In this document: piece by piece, positions 15,640 through 23,782 of the stretch
Position numbering within the stretch: the stretch's first letter is position 1
Layout of the letters: every line of letters begins with the position of its first letter
NCBI GenBank assembly: GCA_904420145.1
Contig: CAJFUI010000076.1
Span: 1 to 34,623 of the forward strand
Source of the DNA: an uncultured Oscillospiraceae bacterium
GTDB lineage: Bacteria > Bacillota > Clostridia > Oscillospirales > Oscillospiraceae
Direction of reading: 5' to 3'
Length of the DNA stretch: 34,623 nt
Translations under genes and position numbers: made by a program
The notes under the pieces: model-generated
Database searches by the model: none
Told to the model about the DNA's origin: nothing
Seen by the model: the letters and a program-made list of their open reading frames with translations, nothing else

Positions 15640-16089
15640 CTACCGCTCCTTCTCCATGACAAAGTTGGTCAGCTTGACGCCGCGGCGCTCCACCTGCTGC
15701 TCCCGCACCACCCGGTAGCCCCGCTTCTCGAAGAAGGGCCGGGCCGTGAGGGAGGCGTGGGTTACAATTTTCCCCGGAATCCTCCCCTCCAGCCGATCGC
15801 AGATGGCGGAGGCGATCCCCTGCCCCTGATAGGCGCGGTGGACGTACAGCCGGTCGAGATAGCCGGAGGCATCCATGTCCCCGAACCCCACGATGATCCC
15901 GTCCTCCACCGCCACCACCGTATCGTGCTCCTGAAAGGAGCGGTCCCACGCCGCGAGATCCACTTCTCCCGTAGCCCAAGCCCGCAGCTGCTCTGTGGTA
16001 TAGTCCGCGGCGTTGATGGTGTGGACCGTCTCATAGAACAGCGCCGCCATCTCCCCGCAGTCCGACGGCTGATATGCCCGAAGCTCCAT
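15640..16089 (-). CDS. GNAT-family N-acetyltransferase
   Basis: A 149-aa protein of the single-domain GNAT fold. Motif A for acetyl-CoA binding is RAYQGQGIASAICDRLE (near residues 85-101), preceded by the strand LDRLYVH. FFEKRGYRVVREQ is the usual motif B. The substrate is unknown. AGGAGG precedes the ATG at 16089. It has a separate promoter and lies 113 bp upstream of the next operon, so it may be a single gene or read through, since no convincing terminator follows it. Confidence 0.88.
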   Translation of the reverse strand: MELRAYQPSDCGEMAALFYETVHTINAADYTTEQLRAWATGEVDLAAWDRSFQEHDTVVAVEDGIIVGFGDMDASGYLDRLYVHRAYQGQGIASAICDRLEGRIPGKIVTHASLTARPFFEKRGYRVVREQQVERRGVKLTNFVMEKER

Positions 16090-16133
16090 AGGCCCTCCTG
16101 CTTCCTGCCGTTTTCCGGCGACAGTTTGATCTT

Positions 16134-16162
16134 ATTATACAGCGGCTCCCCTCCTTTGGGAA
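16134..16162 (-). promoter_or_regulatory. Promoter of the GNAT gene
   Basis: On the minus strand TTCCCA (16162-16157), 17 nt, TATAAT (16139-16134), diverging from the metK promoter about 35 bp away. Confidence 0.6.
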
Positions 16163-16195
16163 TAGCCAAAGGGATGCCACAGGAAAAAGTCCCTG

Positions 16196-16224
16196 TTGAC
16201 AAGGGGACCTATTCTTTTTATAAT
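16196..16224 (+). promoter_or_regulatory. Consensus promoter of metK
   Basis: TTGACA (16196-16201), 17-nt spacer, TATAAT (16219-16224), a full consensus match. Such a strong promoter fits control by riboswitch attenuation downstream. Confidence 0.85.
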
Positions 16225-16261
16225 GATAAATGGACCTTATCAGGTTCTTACAATTTCATCC

Positions 16262-16351
16262 CTTATCAAGAGTGGCGGAGGGAACGGCCCGATGAAGCCA
16301 CGGCAACCTGCTTTCGGCAAGGTGCCAATTCCGGCGGAAACGCAAGATGAG
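16262..16351 (+). promoter_or_regulatory. SAM-I (S-box) riboswitch
   Basis: The aptamer has P1 CTTATC (16262-16267) with GATGAG (16346-16351), the conserved AAGAGTGGCGGAGGGA and GATGAAGCCACGGCAACC blocks, a P3 arm, and P4 as TTCC-GGC-GGAA. When SAM binds, P1 is held and the terminator immediately downstream forms, lowering metK expression. The motif match is strong. Confidence 0.95.
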
Positions 16352-16366
16352 GAAACCAAAAGTTTC

Positions 16367-16399
16367 GACACGCTCCGCCGGAGCGTGTCTTCTCATTTT
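16367..16399 (+). terminator. Riboswitch-controlled terminator upstream of metK
   Basis: GACACGCTCC (16367-16376) pairs with GGAGCGTGTC (16380-16389) over 10 bp, followed by TTCTCATTTT. This is the expression platform of the SAM-I element. Confidence 0.85.
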
Positions 16400-16438
16400 G
16401 CCCAGAAATTTCAGAAAGGAAAAGAAAGGAAGCAAACT

Positions 16439-17593
<1,155 letters not shown>

Positions 17594-17631
17594 CGGTGCG
17601 CCTCCGCTCTCTTTGATCTGCAGTCATAAAG

Positions 17632-17692
17632 CCCCCCTTCTGTGCCGAGAAGCGTCCTTTATGAAAGGGCGCTTCTCGGCACAGAAGGGGGG
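17632..17692. repeat. 29-bp perfect hairpin downstream of metK
   Basis: Arm 17632-17654 is fully complementary to 17670-17692 (23 bp). The stem continues inward through one T-G wobble (17655/17669) and five more pairs, CCTTT/AAAGG, to an ATG loop. There is no T-run after it (TGCTGTTCATTTT follows), so it is not a standard terminator, though it may still stop or protect the metK transcript. Its perfection suggests a mobile or repeated palindromic element. Confidence 0.75.
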
Positions 17693-17785
17693 TGCTGTTC
17701 ATTTTAGAAAAGCGGAAGTCCCAAATTTTGTTCAAAAATGACCAAAACAGGAGAAAATTTCCCTTCTCTTTAGCTTTTTCCGCCC

Positions 17786-17814
17786 TTGACAGACGCTCTG
17801 CACTGGTATATTCT
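17786..17814 (+). promoter_or_regulatory. Promoter of the SAM hydrolase-ECF operon
   Basis: TTGACA (17786-17791), 17 nt, TATTCT (17809-17814); an overlapping TGG-TATATT offers an extended -10 at 15-nt spacing. The leader is only about 40 nt, too short for a riboswitch. Confidence 0.6.
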
Positions 17815-17855
17815 CTAAACGAATATAAATTTGCTGCATTTTTAGGAGATTTTTC

Positions 17856-18707
17856 ATGAAACCCTTAATTTTTCAAACTGATTTCGGCCTGCAGGACGGC
17901 GCGGTCTGCGCCATGTACGGCGTGGCCTACTCCGTCTGCCACGACCTGACGGTTCATGATCTGACCCACGACATCCGCCCCTACGACATCTGGGAGGCCA
18001 GCTACCGCCTGACCCAGACGGTGAACTACTGGGAGGAGGGCACGGTGTTCGTCTCTGTGGTGGACCCCGGCGTGGGCTCCACCCGGCGGAGCATCGTGGC
18101 CAAGACCGCCGCAGGGCAGTATATCGTCACCCCGGACAACGGCACGCTGACCCATATCAAGCGCCACGTGGGGCTTGTGGCCGCCCGCAGCATCGACGAG
18201 AGCGTCAACCGCCTGCCCAACTCCGGGGAGAGCTACACCTTCCACGGCCGGGATATCTACGCCTACACCGGCGCCCGCTTAGCCGCCGGCGTCATCACCT
18301 TTGAGGAGGTGGGTCCCGAGGTGGAGGTGGACTCCGTCATCGAGCTGCCCACCACCCCCGCCCAGCGCACCGCCGACGGCGGCGTCACCGGCACCATCGA
18401 CGTGCTGGACGTGCGCTTTGGCAGCCTGTGGACCAACATCCCCAACACCCTCTTTAAGGAGCTGGGGCTCCAGTTTGGGGAAAAGGCGGAGATTTTAGTG
18501 GAAAACGACACCCGGACCCTCTACCGCAACATCCTCACCTACGCCAAGAGCTTTGCCGACGTCTATGTGGGCGAGCCGCTGATCTATATCAACTCCCTGG
18601 ACTGCCTGGCCGTGGCCATCAACCAGGGCTCCTTCGCCAAGGCCTACAACATCGGCACCGGCAACAGCTGGCACATCACCGTGCGCAAATTCAAGGGGTA
18701 TCTGTAA
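17856..18707 (+). CDS. SAM hydrolase (S-adenosyl-L-methionine hydroxide adenosyltransferase, DUF62)
   Basis: A 283-aa protein of the DUF62/COG1912 family, relatives of fluorinase and chlorinase. Characterised members split SAM with water into adenosine and L-methionine. Family marks are QTDFGLQDG near residues 7-15, VVDPGVGSTRRS with D70, TPDNGTLT, and a C-terminal domain with the conserved NSLDCLAVAINQGSFA block. There is no signal peptide. AGGAG precedes the ATG. It is the first gene of an operon with an ECF transporter. This pairing suggests the enzyme acts on or produces what the transporter carries. Confidence 0.9.
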   Translation: MKPLIFQTDFGLQDGAVCAMYGVAYSVCHDLTVHDLTHDIRPYDIWEASYRLTQTVNYWEEGTVFVSVVDPGVGSTRRSIVAKTAAGQYIVTPDNGTLTHIKRHVGLVAARSIDESVNRLPNSGESYTFHGRDIYAYTGARLAAGVITFEEVGPEVEVDSVIELPTTPAQRTADGGVTGTIDVLDVRFGSLWTNIPNTLFKELGLQFGEKAEILVENDTRTLYRNILTYAKSFADVYVGEPLIYINSLDCLAVAINQGSFAKAYNIGTGNSWHITVRKFKGYL

Positions 18708-18760
18708 GCGTATATCCGCGGCAACAATCCGCTGATAGAATCAATTTAGGAGGAAAGAAC

Positions 18761-19315
18761 ATGAACAAAAAGTTTTCCGTGAAGACCATTGTGGCCATCG
18801 GCATCGGTGCCGCCCTGTTCTTCGTCTGCGGCCGTTTTGTGGTCATCCCCAGCCCTGTGCCCAACACCAATATCAGCATCCAGTACGGCGTCCTCGGCTT
18901 TATGGCTGCGGTGTTCGGCCCCATCGCCGGCTTGCTGACCGGCCTGATCGGCCATACGCTTATTGACCTCAGCTGGGGCTGGGGCGTGTGGTGGAGCTGG
19001 GTCATCGCCTCCGGCGTCTTCGGCCTGCTGATGGGTCTTGCCTGCTGGAAGTTCCCCATTTCCGACGGCATCTTCGGCGGCAAGCAGGTGGCCCAGTTCA
19101 ACATCGCCCAGGTGATCTGCCACGTGATCTGCTGGGGCGTGGTGGCCCCTGTCCTGGACATTCTCATCTACTCCGAGCCCATTGAGAAGCTCTTTGCCCA
19201 GGGCCTCATGTCCGGCGTGGCCAACGCTGTCACCACCGCCATCGTGGGCACCCTGCTGTGCGTGGCCTACGCCGCCGCCAAGCCCAAGAAGGGCAGCCTC
19301 ACCAAGGAGGACTAA
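18761..19315 (+). CDS. ECF transporter S component (UPF0397 family)
   Basis: A 184-aa membrane protein with about five to six hydrophobic segments and the UPF0397 landmarks IQYGVLGFMAAVFGPIAGLLTGLIGH and LSWGWGVWWSWV. S components bind the substrate and associate with EcfA/EcfT. This family is commonly labelled a riboflavin transporter in databases, but no FMN riboswitch lies upstream and the gene follows a SAM hydrolase, so a SAM-related, methionine-related or nucleoside substrate is more likely in this context (inference). AGGAGG precedes the ATG. Confidence 0.85.
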   Translation: MNKKFSVKTIVAIGIGAALFFVCGRFVVIPSPVPNTNISIQYGVLGFMAAVFGPIAGLLTGLIGHTLIDLSWGWGVWWSWVIASGVFGLLMGLACWKFPISDGIFGGKQVAQFNIAQVICHVICWGVVAPVLDILIYSEPIEKLFAQGLMSGVANAVTTAIVGTLLCVAYAAAKPKKGSLTKED

Positions 19316-19325
19316 CGTTAAAATC

Positions 19326-19388
19326 TGCCGCAAGAGACTGTGGGCCTTCTGCGGCAAGCTGAGGGACTGATGCCCGGCATCAGTCCCT
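19326..19388 (+). repeat. Two tandem hairpins inside the ECF operon
   Basis: TGCCGCA (19326-19332) pairs with TGCGGCA (19350-19356). AGGGACTGATGCC (19362-19374) pairs with GGCATCAGTCCCT (19376-19388), followed by GTTCTCTCTTTCC. They lie in the 114-bp gap between the S component and the ATPase genes and could attenuate or process the message. The T-run is poor, so full termination is doubtful. Confidence 0.5.
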
Positions 19389-19429
19389 GTTCTCTCTTTC
19401 CCACCAACCCCACCAGGAGGTACGCTGCA

Positions 19430-21139
19430 TTGAAGACGCCCGCCATCACCTTTGACCACTTTTCTTGGCAGTACAACGCCCAGATGGAGCCCACGCTCCG
19501 GGACCTGAACCTGACCATCTATCAGGGGGAGAAGGTCCTGATCTGCGGCCCCTCGGGCTGCGGCAAGAGCACCATCGCCCACTGCCTCAACGGCCTGATC
19601 CCCTTCTCCTACCGGGGGGAGATCCAAGGGAGCCTCACCATCTTCGGCAAGGAGACCAAGGAGCTGAGTCTCTTTGACGTGTCCAAAATGGTGGGCACGG
19701 TGCTTCAGGACGCCGACGGACAGTTTGTGGGCCTCACGGTGGCGGAGGATATCGCCTTTGCCCTGGAGAACGACTGCGTCCCCCAGGAGGACCTCTTTCG
19801 CCGGGTAAAAGAGGTGGCGGGGGAGGTCAGCATCCAAAACCACCTCTCCCACGCCCCCAATGAGCTCTCCGGCGGCCAGAAACAGCGGGTGTCCCTGGCC
19901 GGTGTCATGGTGGACAACGTGCCCATTCTGCTCTTTGACGAGCCCCTGGCCAACCTGGACCCCGCCACCGGCAAGCAGGCCATTGAGCTCATCGACGACA
20001 TCCAAAAGCGCACCGGCGCCACGGTGGTTATCATTGAGCACCGTCTGGAGGACGTGCTCCACCGGGATGTGGACCGGGTGATCCTCATGCAGGAGGGACA
20101 GATTGTGGCGGACCTGACGCCGGACGAGCTCCTCTCCTCCGATCTGCTCCAGCGCCACGGCATCCGGGAGCCCCTGTACATCACAGGCCTCAAGCACGCC
20201 GGCGTGGCCATCACCGCCGATATGGCCCCCCACAGCATCCGCACTATCCGCCTGAGCGAGGCGGACAAGGCCGCGGTGCGGCGGTGGTTCACCACAACGC
20301 CCCCCGCCCCGGAGTCCCCTGAGGCGCCGCCCCTTTTGGAGGCCGGGCACATCACCTTCGCCTACCCCAACGGCAAGGAGGCCCTCTCCGACGTCTCCGT
20401 CACCGTGCGCAAGGGGGAGATGCTCTCCATCGTGGGACGAAACGGCGCGGGCAAGTCCACTTTCTCCAAGGTGGTCTGCGGCTTTGAGCGCCAGCAGCAG
20501 GGCAGCCTCCGCTTCAACGGACAGAATCTGATGGAGCTGTCCATCAAGGAGCGGGCGGACCACATCGGCTATGTGATGCAAAATCCCAATCAGATGATCT
20601 CCAAGGTGCAGATCTTTGACGAGGTGGCCCTGGGCCTTGTGACCCGGGGCGTGGAGGAGAGGGAGATCCAGGAGCGGGTGGAGAAGGCCCTGACCATCTG
20701 CGGCCTCCACCCCTTCCGCCGGTGGCCCGTCTCCGCCCTGAGCTTTGGCCAGAAGAAGCGGGTGACCATCGCCTCCATTCTGGCCCTGGACCCGGAGATG
20801 ATCATTTTGGATGAGCCCACCGCCGGGCAGGACTTCCGCCACTACACCGAGATCATGGAGTTTCTCCGCTCCCTCAACGCCCAGGGGGTCACGGTGGTGA
20901 TGATTACCCACGACATGCACCTGATGCTGGAGTACTGCCACCGGGCTGTGGTCTTTGCCGACGGGAAGAAGATTGCCGACTCCACCTCCGCCGACGTGCT
21001 CACCGATCCCGACGTGATTGAGCGGGCCAGCCTGAAGGAGACCAGCCTCTACGACCTGGCCCTCCTCTGCGGCATCGAGGACCCCAAGGCCTTTGTCCAG
21101 CGCTTCATCGACTACGACCGGGAGGTGCGCAGCAAATGA
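19430..21139 (+). CDS. Fused ECF ATPase (two ABC domains in one chain)
   Basis: A 569-aa protein with two complete ABC ATPase domains. Domain one: Walker A GPSGCGKST (40-48), signature LSGGQ (146-150), Walker B ILLFDEP. Domain two: Walker A GRNGAGKST (336-344), signature variant LSFGQ (437-441), Walker B IILDEPT. In many ECF systems these are separate EcfA and EcfA' subunits; here they are joined by an acidic/Pro linker near 295-310. The start is probably the TTG at 19430, 9 nt after AGGAGG, because an ATG further upstream lies in the hairpin region. It powers uptake with the S component and EcfT. Confidence 0.9.
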   Translation: MKTPAITFDHFSWQYNAQMEPTLRDLNLTIYQGEKVLICGPSGCGKSTIAHCLNGLIPFSYRGEIQGSLTIFGKETKELSLFDVSKMVGTVLQDADGQFVGLTVAEDIAFALENDCVPQEDLFRRVKEVAGEVSIQNHLSHAPNELSGGQKQRVSLAGVMVDNVPILLFDEPLANLDPATGKQAIELIDDIQKRTGATVVIIEHRLEDVLHRDVDRVILMQEGQIVADLTPDELLSSDLLQRHGIREPLYITGLKHAGVAITADMAPHSIRTIRLSEADKAAVRRWFTTTPPAPESPEAPPLLEAGHITFAYPNGKEALSDVSVTVRKGEMLSIVGRNGAGKSTFSKVVCGFERQQQGSLRFNGQNLMELSIKERADHIGYVMQNPNQMISKVQIFDEVALGLVTRGVEEREIQERVEKALTICGLHPFRRWPVSALSFGQKKRVTIASILALDPEMIILDEPTAGQDFRHYTEIMEFLRSLNAQGVTVVMITHDMHLMLEYCHRAVVFADGKKIADSTSADVLTDPDVIERASLKETSLYDLALLCGIEDPKAFVQRFIDYDREVRSK

Positions 21140-21963
21140 CCAACCTGTTCAACTATATCGACCGCCCCTCGCCCATCCACCGCCTCACCGGCGCCACGAA
21201 GCTGGTGTGCCTGCTGCTGTGGTCCTTCGCCTCCATGGTGACCTACGACACCCGGATCTTGATTTTTATGCCGGTAGTGTCCTTTGCCCTGTTCTCCGTC
21301 TCCAAGATCCGGCTGAAGGACGTATCCTTTATGCTGTGGGCCACCGTCGTGTTCATGGTGCTCAACAACGTGATGGTGTTCGTGTTCTCCCCCCAGCATG
21401 GCGTCAGCCTCTACGGCAGCCGGACGGTGCTCTTTACCATTGCGGGGCCCTATGTGGTGACGGCGGAGCAGCTGTTCTACCATCTGAATCTGGTCCTCAA
21501 GTACTTAGCGGCCATCCCCATGGTACTGCTGTTTGTCTGCACCACCAACCCCAGCGAATTTGCCGCCTCCCTCAACCGCATCGGCGTCAGCTACAAGATC
21601 TCCTACTCGGTGGCCCTGGCCCTGCGGTATATCCCCGATATCCAGCGGGAGTACCACGACATCTCCCAGTCCCAGCAGGCCCGGGGCATTGAGATGAGCA
21701 AGAAGGAGTCCCTTGTCAAGCGCTTGAAATCGGCCTCCGCCATTTTGATCCCCCTGATTATGTCCAGCATGGACCGCATCGAGGTGATCTCCAACGCCAT
21801 GGAGCTCCGGGGCTTCGGCAAAAACAAAAAGCGCACCTGGTACATGGCCCGGCCCTTCGCCAAGACGGACATCGCGGCTATGGCGGTGTGCGCGCTGCTG
21901 CTGGTTGCGGTCATCTGCGACGCGATTGTGATGGGCAGCCGGTTCTATAACCCCTTTGTGTAA
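21136..21963 (+). CDS. ECF transporter T component
   Basis: A 275-aa membrane scaffold linking the S component to the ATPases. It has about five hydrophobic segments and the two cytoplasmic coupling motifs of EcfT: QQARGIEM near residue 183 and AMELRGFG near 222, each with the Ala-Arg-Gly or Leu-Arg-Gly core that docks into the ATPase grooves. Its ATG overlaps the ATPase stop by 4 nt, indicating coupled translation and equal stoichiometry. It is the last gene of the operon. Confidence 0.92.
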   Translation: MTNLFNYIDRPSPIHRLTGATKLVCLLLWSFASMVTYDTRILIFMPVVSFALFSVSKIRLKDVSFMLWATVVFMVLNNVMVFVFSPQHGVSLYGSRTVLFTIAGPYVVTAEQLFYHLNLVLKYLAAIPMVLLFVCTTNPSEFAASLNRIGVSYKISYSVALALRYIPDIQREYHDISQSQQARGIEMSKKESLVKRLKSASAILIPLIMSSMDRIEVISNAMELRGFGKNKKRTWYMARPFAKTDIAAMAVCALLLVAVICDAIVMGSRFYNPFV

Positions 21964-21980
21964 AAAATGAAACTCTGCCG

Positions 21981-22011
21981 AAAAGGCGGGACTTGCGTCC
22001 CGCCTTTTTTT
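21981..22011 (+). terminator. Terminator of the SAM hydrolase-ECF operon
   Basis: A 12-bp perfect stem (21981-21992 with 21997-22008) has a TTGC loop, with a run of seven T's ending at 22011. Confidence 0.95.
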
Positions 22012-22650
22012 GCGCCCCTTCGGCGGAGGAGCTTTTTGGCAGTCCCTGCCGCGGGAGGTTTCGTGCCAACAGGCGCGGGAAGCTTTTGGGGCCTTTCGCG
22101 CCCCCTGGCGCGAGTGACTTTTGTCTCTGAACAAAAGTCACCAAAAATCAGCTTAGGGGCAAGCCCCTAAGAACCCCATGGGATTAGGCGGGGGCTGTTA
22201 GTCATCGCGAAATTTTTTTACCTCGTAGGTTCCGCCAGTCCCGGTGCAACACTGTATTGACCGCCGTCCTCTACCCGCCCTTTCCGCTGCGCTAAGGGCT
22301 CCTGCGGCGGGTTAGTGGAGAGCGGTGTTCGATCGCTTTCGCACACTGCACTTCCCCACACCACCGCAGCAGGCGCTCCCCATAGGGACAGAAAGTGCAA
22401 AGTGTCCCGCCGCAGCAGGGCGTAACGCCCGGGGCAGGTGCGGCAGTCCTCTCGGTGGCAACGCGCCGGTGATAGAAGAGAGCCGTACAGCGGGCATTAG
22501 GGAGTTCTTAGAACCGCAGGTTCTAAGCGGCTTTTTGCCTCCTTTTTGGCCGACCAAAAAGGAGGCCGCCCCGAGGGGCGGAACCTCTCGGCTGCCGAAA
22601 GCGGCAAAAAACCGCGTGGGCGGCAGAAACACTCCTCACTGAGTCGGAAA
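22012..22650. repeat. Non-coding stretch of about 640 bp rich in hairpins
   Basis: No open frame here looks like a gene. Perfect stems include 22115-22124/22131-22140 (10 bp, ACAAAAGTCA type), 22152-22160/22163-22171 (9 bp), 22507-22515/22519-22527 (9 bp, GCA loop), 22537-22549/22554-22566 (13 bp, GCCTCCTTTTTGG), 22566-22572/22575-22581 (7 bp) and 22593-22597/22602-22606 (5 bp). Looser long-range pairs occur near 22347/22393 and 22385/22403. It may be a dispersed repeat or a structured RNA; the sequence alone cannot separate these. Confidence 0.6.
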
Positions 22651-22654
22651 AAGG

Positions 22655-22682
22655 TTGTTTTTTCCAAATTTTGTGGTATACT
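22655..22682 (+). promoter_or_regulatory. Promoter of ppa
   Basis: TTGTTT (22655-22660), 16 nt, TGG-TATACT (extended -10; hexamer 22677-22682). The leader is about 25 nt. Confidence 0.65.
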
Positions 22683-22711
22683 ATGCTTACTATATACAGG
22701 AGGGTCTCTCT

Positions 22712-23245
22712 ATGAACCTGTGGCACGATATCAAGCCCTCCCGCATGCAGCCTGAGGACTTTCTCGCTGTCATTGAGATTGAAAAGGGCTCGAAAAACAA
22801 ATATGAGCTGGACAAGGAGACCGGCGCCCTGCGTCTGGACCGGATTCTCTATACCTCCACCCACTACCCCGCCAACTACGGCTTTATTCCCCGCACCTAT
22901 GCCGACGACGGGGACCCGCTGGATGTGCTGGTGCTGTGCAGCGAACCGATTCGTCCCATGAGCCTGGTACGGGTCTATCCCGTGGGCTACTTCACCATGC
23001 GGGACGGCGGCGCCTTGGACGACAAAATCTTGGCGATTCCCTATGAGGACCCCATGTACAACGGCTACCGCGATCTCCGGGAGCTGCCTCGGCATGTGGC
23101 GGACGAGATCAGCCACTTCTTTAGCGTCTACAAGCATCTGGAGCCGGACAAAAACGCCGAGGTGGACAGTGCCCACGGCCGGGCCGAGGCGGTGGAGGTC
23201 ATCCGCCGGGCATTGGACCGCTACATCGAAATATTCTGCCGATAG
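22712..23245 (+). CDS. ppa: Inorganic pyrophosphatase (family I)
   Basis: A 177-aa soluble enzyme hydrolysing pyrophosphate to phosphate, which pulls biosynthetic reactions forward. DDGDPLDVLV is the family I signature with the metal-binding aspartates. YPANYGFIPRTY and the later ALDDKILAIPYEDP carry further active-site residues. The length is normal. The start at 22712 follows AGGAGGG; an earlier in-frame Met lies inside the promoter. The gene is monocistronic between its own promoter and terminator. Confidence 0.95.
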   Translation: MNLWHDIKPSRMQPEDFLAVIEIEKGSKNKYELDKETGALRLDRILYTSTHYPANYGFIPRTYADDGDPLDVLVLCSEPIRPMSLVRVYPVGYFTMRDGGALDDKILAIPYEDPMYNGYRDLRELPRHVADEISHFFSVYKHLEPDKNAEVDSAHGRAEAVEVIRRALDRYIEIFCR

Positions 23246-23255
23246 CGCTTTTGTG

Positions 23256-23300
23256 CGCCGCGGGTCTCCATTGAGGGAGAGGAGGCCCGCGGCGTTTCTT
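23256..23300 (+). terminator. Likely terminator of ppa
   Basis: CGCCGCGGG (23256-23264) pairs with CCCGCGGCG (23286-23294) and is followed by TTTCTTATTT. The loop is long (21 nt) but contains a further TCTCC/GGAGA pairing. Confidence 0.65.
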
Positions 23301-23346
23301 ATTTGCTGAAAATTTTGAATAATATGAAAATTTGCCCAACTCGCCC

Positions 23347-23374
23347 TTTACCAGCTTCAATTCTGTGCTATACT
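23347..23374 (+). promoter_or_regulatory. Promoter of the zapA operon
   Basis: TTTACC (23347-23352), 16 nt, TGC-TATACT (extended -10; hexamer 23369-23374). Confidence 0.55.
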
Positions 23375-23432
23375 ATTATCGTGAATTATTGTGGATAATT
23401 GTGCCCAATTTCACTACAAAGGAGGATATAAC

Positions 23433-23759
23433 ATGGAAAACCGCATCACTGTCAGCATCTGTGGGGAGGAGTATACCTTTACGGCGGAGGAATCCCCCTC
23501 CTATATGCAGAAGGTGGCCGCCATGGTGGACGAAAAAATGAGCGATATTCTCCGCAGCAGTCATGTCAGCCGTACCGACGCCGCCGTCTTGGCTGCCGTC
23601 AACCTGGCGGATGAATACTTAAAAAACCAGAGCAGCGGCGAAAACCTCCGCGGCCAGCTCAAGGGCTATTTGGACGAGGCCAACCGGGCCAAGGCAGAGG
23701 TGTCCGAGCTCAAGCGGGAGATCTTTAAGCTTCAGCAGCAGCTGGAGAAGGGCAAGTAA
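23433..23759 (+). CDS. zapA: Cell division protein ZapA
   Basis: A 108-aa cytosolic protein that binds FtsZ and bundles its filaments at the division ring. It has the ZapA head (ENRITVSICGEEYTFTAEES, then YMQKVAAMVDEKM) followed by DAAVLAAVNLADEYLK and a C-terminal coiled coil from about residue 65. AAAGGAGG precedes the ATG at 23433. It is the first gene of the run zapA, U32 peptidase, PBP, maf, mreC, mreD; the short gaps suggest one long transcript for at least the first three. Confidence 0.9.
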   Translation: MENRITVSICGEEYTFTAEESPSYMQKVAAMVDEKMSDILRSSHVSRTDAAVLAAVNLADEYLKNQSSGENLRGQLKGYLDEANRAKAEVSELKREIFKLQQQLEKGK

Positions 23760-23782
23760 GCAAGGAGAAGCAGGGACGCCGA

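Noticed and set aside
17815-18760. FMN riboswitch for a riboflavin-type ECF system
   Set aside because: The leader is about 40 nt and no RFN-element blocks are present in it or between the first two genes.
18746-20941. 731-codon minus-strand open frame
   Set aside because: Antisense to the ECF S component and ATPase genes; the His/Gly/Leu-rich composition is typical of a shadow frame in GC-rich DNA.
22325-22642. 105-codon plus-strand frame and a longer minus-strand frame (22523-23176) across the hairpin region
   Set aside because: They run through stem-loops and ppa, have no ribosome site and low-complexity Pro/Arg/Gly content.
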